From positions 1,674,001-1,738,000 of the forward strand of contig CBDDIR010000003.1 of the NCBI GenBank assembly GCA_965229115.1: 64,000 bases of DNA. Reading direction: 5' to 3'. The first letter of the stretch is position 1. Every line of letters begins with the position of its first letter. The notes below the pieces were generated by a model. It had not been told where the DNA came from and did no database searches. It saw nothing but the letters and a program-made list of their open reading frames with translations. Positions 59,718 to 64,000 of this stretch are shown here, one piece after another. The stretch is from UBA7672 sp965229115 (lineage in GTDB: Bacteria > Pseudomonadota > Alphaproteobacteria > Caulobacterales > Hyphomonadaceae). Both the position numbers and the translations under genes were made by a program.

Positions 59718-60485
59718 ATGAGCGCGACACCCCGGCTTCATGTCGCCCCCGATCTGGCGGAGGGCGCAGACATCCCGATCGACGGGGATCAGGCGCATTA
59801 CCTGACACGCGTGTTGCGGCTCGAGATCGGCGATCCGGTGCGGGTGTTCAACGGTCGGCATGGCGAGTTCGACGCCAGCGTTTCGGCCAGCACGAAGAGC
59901 ACGGCGCGGTTAACGCTGGGCGCGCGGGTGCGCGAGCAGGCGTCTGTGCCTGACCTGTGGCTGCTGTTCGCCCCCCTGAAGAAAGAGCGGACTGACTTCC
60001 TGGTTGAGAAGGCTGTGGAACTCGGCGCGGCAGAGATCCTGCCGGTCATTACCGAGCGCACGGACGCCAAGACCGTGCGCGTTGACCGGCTGGCGCGTCT
60101 GGCGATCGAGGCTGCTGAGCAGACCGAGCGGCTCGATATTCCGCCGGTGCATGAGGCGGTGAAACTCGATTCGTTGCTGGTGAAATGGGATCCGGCGCGT
60201 CTGCTCATCTATGCTGACGAGGCAGGCGACGATGGCGGTCGCCCCTGGGGCGGGGAGACGGGCAAGGCCGCGCCGATGGCGGAAGTGCTGGCCGGCCTCG
60301 GGGATTCGCCGGGCGCGATTCTCATCGGCCCTGAAGGCGGCTTCTCGCCCGCCGAGCGCAAAAGATTGCGACAACTCCCGTTTGTCAGGCCTGTTGGCCT
60401 CGGCCCCCGCATCCTGCGCGCGGAGACTGCGGCCGTTGCAGCGCTTGCTTTATGGCAGGCGGTCCGGGGCGACTGGCGGCGCTAG
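59718..60485 (+). CDS. rsmE: 16S rRNA (uracil-1498-N3)-methyltransferase
   Basis: 255 residues of SPOUT fold. Motifs: HYLTRVLRLEIGDPV, LLFAPLKKERTDFLVEKAVE, IGPEGGFSPAE and GLGPRILRAETAA. It methylates U1498. It is divergent from ubiA and starts 61 bases from it. Confidence 0.95.
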   Translation: MSATPRLHVAPDLAEGADIPIDGDQAHYLTRVLRLEIGDPVRVFNGRHGEFDASVSASTKSTARLTLGARVREQASVPDLWLLFAPLKKERTDFLVEKAVELGAAEILPVITERTDAKTVRVDRLARLAIEAAEQTERLDIPPVHEAVKLDSLLVKWDPARLLIYADEAGDDGGRPWGGETGKAAPMAEVLAGLGDSPGAILIGPEGGFSPAERKRLRQLPFVRPVGLGPRILRAETAAVAALALWQAVRGDWRR

Positions 60486-60597
60486 GCTAAACGATCCAAT
60501 AGTTTTCCTTCACCAATCGAACATTTGACGGCCCCCGCTGGCGCACCTATCCGGGCGTACCTATCTGGCTGGTGAGGACCGGCCCGGGGACTATCGT

Positions 60598-61986
60598 ATG
60601 ACAACACCCACTCGCGACATCGACGAGTCCGCACCGCGTATCCGCGACAAGCGTGAGCTCGTTGAACGACTCGCCGGCGGGTCGAAGCCGAAGGCCGATT
60701 GGCGCATCGGAACCGAGCACGAGAAATTCGGGTTCAACGTAAAGACGCTCGACCCGCTGCCGTATGAGGGCGAGACCTCGATCCGGAAGCTGCTGGAGGG
60801 CATGTCGTCCGAATTCGGCTGGGCGCCGATCATGGAAGGCGCGAACATCATTGGCGGCAAGAAGGACATGGCGAGCCTCAGCCTCGAGCCGGGCGGCCAG
60901 TTCGAACTGTCGGGCGCGCCGGTGGAGAACATCCACCAGACCTGCGCCGAGATCACCCAGCACCTGAAAGAGACGAAGGCGATCGCCGGCCCGATGGGCG
61001 CGGATTTCCTCGGCCTTGGCTTCTCGCCGATCTGGTCGCTCGAAGACACGCCGATGATGCCGAAGGGCCGCTATGGCATCATGAAGGCCTACATGGCGAA
61101 GGTCGGCCGCCTTGGCCGCCAGATGATGTTCCGGTCGTGCACGGTGCAGACCAATCTCGATTTCGGCTCGGAAGCCGACATGGTGAAGAAACTGCGCGTC
61201 AGCCTGGCGCTGCAGCCGATCGCGACCGCGCTGTTCGCCAACTCGCCCTTCGCTGAAGGCCGCACCAACGGCTTCCTGTCCTATCGCTCGCATGTCTGGT
61301 CGGACACTGATCCGGATCGCACGGGCATGCTGCCATTCGCCTTCGATGAAGGTTTCGGCTTCGAACAGTATGTCGACTACGCGCTCGACGTGCCGATGTA
61401 CTTCGCGCGCCGTGACGGCAAATACATTGACGCATCGGGGCATTCATTCCGCGACTTCATGGCCGGCAAGCTCTCGCTGCTGCCGGGCGAGAAGCCGGCG
61501 ATGGACGATTTCGACGATCACCTCTCGACCATCTTCCCGGAAGTGCGTCTCAAGACGTTCCTCGAAATGCGTGGCGCGGATGCTGGTCCGCAGCATCGCC
61601 TGTGCGCTCTCTCGGCCTTCTGGGTCGGGCTGCTCTATGACGAGACCGCGCTTGATGGCGCATGGGAGCTCGTGAAGGGCTTCACGGCGGCGGAGCGTCA
61701 GGCGTTGCGTTCGGCCGTGCCGGTGCAGGGGCTGAAGGCGCCGATCCGCAACACGACCGCTCAGGCTCTCGCAAAGGAAGCCGTGAAGCTGGCCATCGCC
61801 GGCCTCAAGCGCCGCAAGCAGCTCAACGCGTCGGGCAAGGACGAGACGATTTTCCTCACGGAACTCGAGCAAATTGCCGAGACTGGGATCACGCCGGCCG
61901 AGCGCCTGCTGGCGATGTACAACGGCCCCTGGCAGCGCGACGTCCGGCTCGCCTTCAAGGATGTGCTGATCGACGCCCAACCCTGA
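60598..61986 (+). CDS. gshA: Glutamate-cysteine ligase, plant/alphaproteobacterial type
   Basis: 462 residues, near the expected length. It joins Glu and Cys in the first step of glutathione synthesis. GTEHEKFGFN, LEPGGQFELSGAP, FLGLGFSP and MPKGRYGIMKAYM identify the GCS2 clade of plants and alphaproteobacteria, not the E. coli GshA type. GshB is not in the window. Confidence 0.95.
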   Translation: MTTPTRDIDESAPRIRDKRELVERLAGGSKPKADWRIGTEHEKFGFNVKTLDPLPYEGETSIRKLLEGMSSEFGWAPIMEGANIIGGKKDMASLSLEPGGQFELSGAPVENIHQTCAEITQHLKETKAIAGPMGADFLGLGFSPIWSLEDTPMMPKGRYGIMKAYMAKVGRLGRQMMFRSCTVQTNLDFGSEADMVKKLRVSLALQPIATALFANSPFAEGRTNGFLSYRSHVWSDTDPDRTGMLPFAFDEGFGFEQYVDYALDVPMYFARRDGKYIDASGHSFRDFMAGKLSLLPGEKPAMDDFDDHLSTIFPEVRLKTFLEMRGADAGPQHRLCALSAFWVGLLYDETALDGAWELVKGFTAAERQALRSAVPVQGLKAPIRNTTAQALAKEAVKLAIAGLKRRKQLNASGKDETIFLTELEQIAETGITPAERLLAMYNGPWQRDVRLAFKDVLIDAQP

Positions 61987-62107
61987 TATCGGGCCTGGCC
62001 TAAAGCCGGGCAGGGGCAAATCCTTGCGGACTTGCGGCGATTCAAGGGGTTGAGCCGCCTCCCATCGCGTGTTGATCTCCGGCGACTGCGCAAGCGCTGA
62101 GGGGTCT

Positions 62108-64000
62108 ATGGAATTTTTCAACATTATCGTCGTTGTCGGCCTGATTATCACGGGCCTGACGGCGATCCCCGTCTTCACGCAGATGCGCCACCATCCGCGT
62201 GGGCTGCACATCCTCTTCTTCGCCGAGATGTGGGAGCGTTTCTCCTACTACGGCATGCGCTCGATCCTGATCTTCTACCTAACCCAGCACTTCCTGTTCT
62301 CGGGCGCATTCGCGGGTTCGCAGTACGGCGCCTACACCTCGCTCGTATACCTGATGCCGCTGATCGGCGGGATCCTGGCTGACCGCTATCTCGGCACGAA
62401 GAAGTCGGTCGCCTTCGGTGCGCTGCTCCTGGTTGCGGGTCACGTCCTGATGGCGGCCGAAGGCGAGCCTGCCGTCCAAACCATGAAGGTCGGCGCCACC
62501 GAATACCGCTTCGAAGTCGAGGGCAGGGCTGGCGACCGCCGCATTTTCCTGCCGGTCGGCGACGCGCGATGCGAGTTGAACCCCAAGGCCAGCGCGGAAG
62601 CCACCTGCAGCATCACGCCGAACGCTGCCGGCGATCTCGTCTTCACCGGCCTGCCGGCGAACTCGCCGTTGGCCGCAACCATTCCGAAAGCCGACTACAC
62701 GTTTGACGTCGCAGATCGCAATCCGCTGTTCGTCGGCATCTTCTACATGGCGCTGTCGCTCATCATCGTCGGCGTCGGCTTCCTGAAGAGCAACATCTCC
62801 TCGATGGTGGGCCAGCTCTATCCGCAGGGCGATCCGCGACGCGACCCCGGCTACACACTCTACTATTACGGGATCAATCTCGGCTCCTTCTGGGCCAGCG
62901 CGTTGTGCGGCCTGCTAGGTCAAAGTGTTGGCTGGTGGGCGGGCTTCGGTCTTGCCGGTGTTGGCATGTTGTTCGGCTGGATCGTGTTCACGCGCCAGCG
63001 CCTGTTCTTCTGGACAAACGGCCCCAAGCAGTTGCCCGCTGAAGTCGGAAACCCGCCGGAGCCGGAGAAGCTGGCGGCCAAGGTTGCATTCGGCCTCAGT
63101 CGCGAACAGATCATCTATGTCTGCGGCATCCTGAGCGTCGGCGTGGTGTGGCTGCTCGTACAGTCGCCGCCTGCCAGCATTCTCGAAAGCCTCAACGCAT
63201 TCGCGGACAAGAACCTCAGCATGCTCGGCATCACCAGCCAGCCGCACATCCACATCGCGATCGCGCTGCTGATCAGCTCCGTGCTGATCCTCGGCTACAT
63301 CTTCTGGAACATGCGCGGGCTCACATCGCATGAGTCCCAGCGGATTGGTCTCGCACTGGTTCTCGTCGCAGCCGCAACGGTGTTCTGGACGCTGTTCGAA
63401 CAGGCGGGTTCGTCGCTTAACCTGTTCGCCGAGCGCAACACGCAGCTGCCGAACGATGGATTCTTCACCATCAACGCAGCGCAAACGCAGTCCTTCAATT
63501 CCGCTTTCATCCTGATCTTTGCGCCCGTGTTTGCAGCGCTTTGGACATGGCTCGGCGTGCGCAAGCTCGATCCCAACCCGACGCTGAAATTCGGCCTCGG
63601 CATTATGCAGGTCGGCTTCGGCTTCTTCATGCTGACCTGGGGCGCAACCTTTGCCGACGGCGCTTTCCAGGTTCCGATCATCTTCCTGATCCTGCTCAAC
63701 CTGTTCCACACCACGGGCGAACTGTTCGTCTCGCCGGTTGGCCTATCAGCGGTGTCGAAGCTGTCCGTGTTCAAGCTGCTGTCGACCATGATGGCGACAT
63801 GGTTCCTCGCCAACGCCTGGGCCGGTTATGTCAGCGGCATCATCGCGGGCATGGCGGATACGGAAACGATTGCGGGCGCCGCCCTCGACAATAAGGCCGC
63901 GCTCGACTCGTCGCTCAAGGTCTTCGAGATGCTCGGATGGTGGGGCCTCGGCATCGGCGCAGCGCTTGTGGTTGCGAGCTTCTTCCTCAAGCACATGGCC
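62108..64000 (+). CDS. POT-family proton-dependent oligopeptide transporter (3' truncated)
   Basis: The frame from ATG 62108 is still open at the window end (631 codons visible). The POT signature is FFAEMWERFSYYGMRSIL, with NISSMVGQLY and YYYGINLGSF later and FHTTGELFVSPVGL near the end. More than twelve membrane helices are expected. Between the third and fourth helices lies a ~90-residue non-membrane insertion (from VQTMKVGATEYRF to YTFDVADRNP) of beta-rich character. It imports di- and tripeptides with protons. The 122-base gap from gshA holds no gene. Confidence 0.9.
   Translation, partial: MEFFNIIVVVGLIITGLTAIPVFTQMRHHPRGLHILFFAEMWERFSYYGMRSILIFYLTQHFLFSGAFAGSQYGAYTSLVYLMPLIGGILADRYLGTKKSVAFGALLLVAGHVLMAAEGEPAVQTMKVGATEYRFEVEGRAGDRRIFLPVGDARCELNPKASAEATCSITPNAAGDLVFTGLPANSPLAATIPKADYTFDVADRNPLFVGIFYMALSLIIVGVGFLKSNISSMVGQLYPQGDPRRDPGYTLYYYGINLGSFWASALCGLLGQSVGWWAGFGLAGVGMLFGWIVFTRQRLFFWTNGPKQLPAEVGNPPEPEKLAAKVAFGLSREQIIYVCGILSVGVVWLLVQSPPASILESLNAFADKNLSMLGITSQPHIHIAIALLISSVLILGYIFWNMRGLTSHESQRIGLALVLVAAATVFWTLFEQAGSSLNLFAERNTQLPNDGFFTINAAQTQSFNSAFILIFAPVFAALWTWLGVRKLDPNPTLKFGLGIMQVGFGFFMLTWGATFADGAFQVPIIFLILLNLFHTTGELFVSPVGLSAVSKLSVFKLLSTMMATWFLANAWAGYVSGIIAGMADTETIAGAALDNKAALDSSLKVFEMLGWWGLGIGAALVVASFFLKHMA

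Noticed and set aside
59656..59719. ubiA starting at ATG 59719, sharing bases with the rsmE start
   Set aside because: GTG 59656 has a good AAGGA site and leaves room for both promoters; the extra 21 residues are unconserved in character.

Overview
The window is GC-rich alphaproteobacterial chromosome, almost entirely vertically inherited core genes. A TipF-like flagellar protein, NnrU, SapC, the short-form HisG with HisZ, plant-type glutamate-cysteine ligase, DUF3035 and a CIRCE-controlled groESL operon suggest Caulobacterales, perhaps a Hyphomonadaceae-like lineage. The exact taxon is inference. I saw no rRNA, tRNA, CRISPR array, prophage or complete insertion sequence.

Layout. 1-8.7 kb: the 3' part of a UdgX uracil-DNA-binding enzyme, a charged DUF6481 protein, a DUF6249/ECF sigma/membrane protein trio, NnrU, panB, and the conserved YfgM-BamB-Der block (outer-membrane assembly plus ribosome GTPase). 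8.7-10.5 kb: a repeat-rich island holding ORF A, a near-leaderless gene with a 155-bp palindromic element in its 3' half, then a small unknown gene behind a possible LexA box. 10.5-23.1 kb: vWA and DUF885 lipoproteins, SapC, a DsbD/redoxin pair, two unknown secreted proteins and hisS-hisZ-hisG. 23.1-26.2 kb: a gene-poor stretch with a strong small-RNA candidate, then groEL/groES behind promoter and CIRCE. 26.2-36.6 kb: metabolic and repair enzymes (thioesterase, MsrB, SDR, FAH family), a frameshifted S9 peptidase, a serine hydrolase, a frameshifted DUF262/DUF1524 nuclease and a degenerate metallo-beta-lactamase-fold protein. 37-41.4 kb: tipF, an HAD hydrolase, ORF B (second copy of the ORF A cassette, inverted) and cheZ-cheY. 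41.5-49.8 kb: MaoC hydratase, ribF, ileS, lspA, a DUF3035 lipoprotein and an M16 protease pair on one strand. 49.8-64 kb: a PQQ alcohol dehydrogenase, mutL, rnhB, a quinone reductase, CPBP protease, rsmD, tadA, a DUF3298 protein, ubiA, rsmE, gshA and a truncated POT-family transporter.

The most unusual item is the duplicated cassette (about 8.9-9.8 kb and 39.3-40.2 kb). Two REP-type modules occur in the same order before each gene. A consensus -10 box lies 6-7 nt before each ATG. The two proteins are only weakly related, yet each reading frame runs into the same palindromic element. Other leads are the small-RNA candidate at 23.3 kb, the putative SOS-controlled gene at 10 kb, and two genes broken by apparent single-base deletions.
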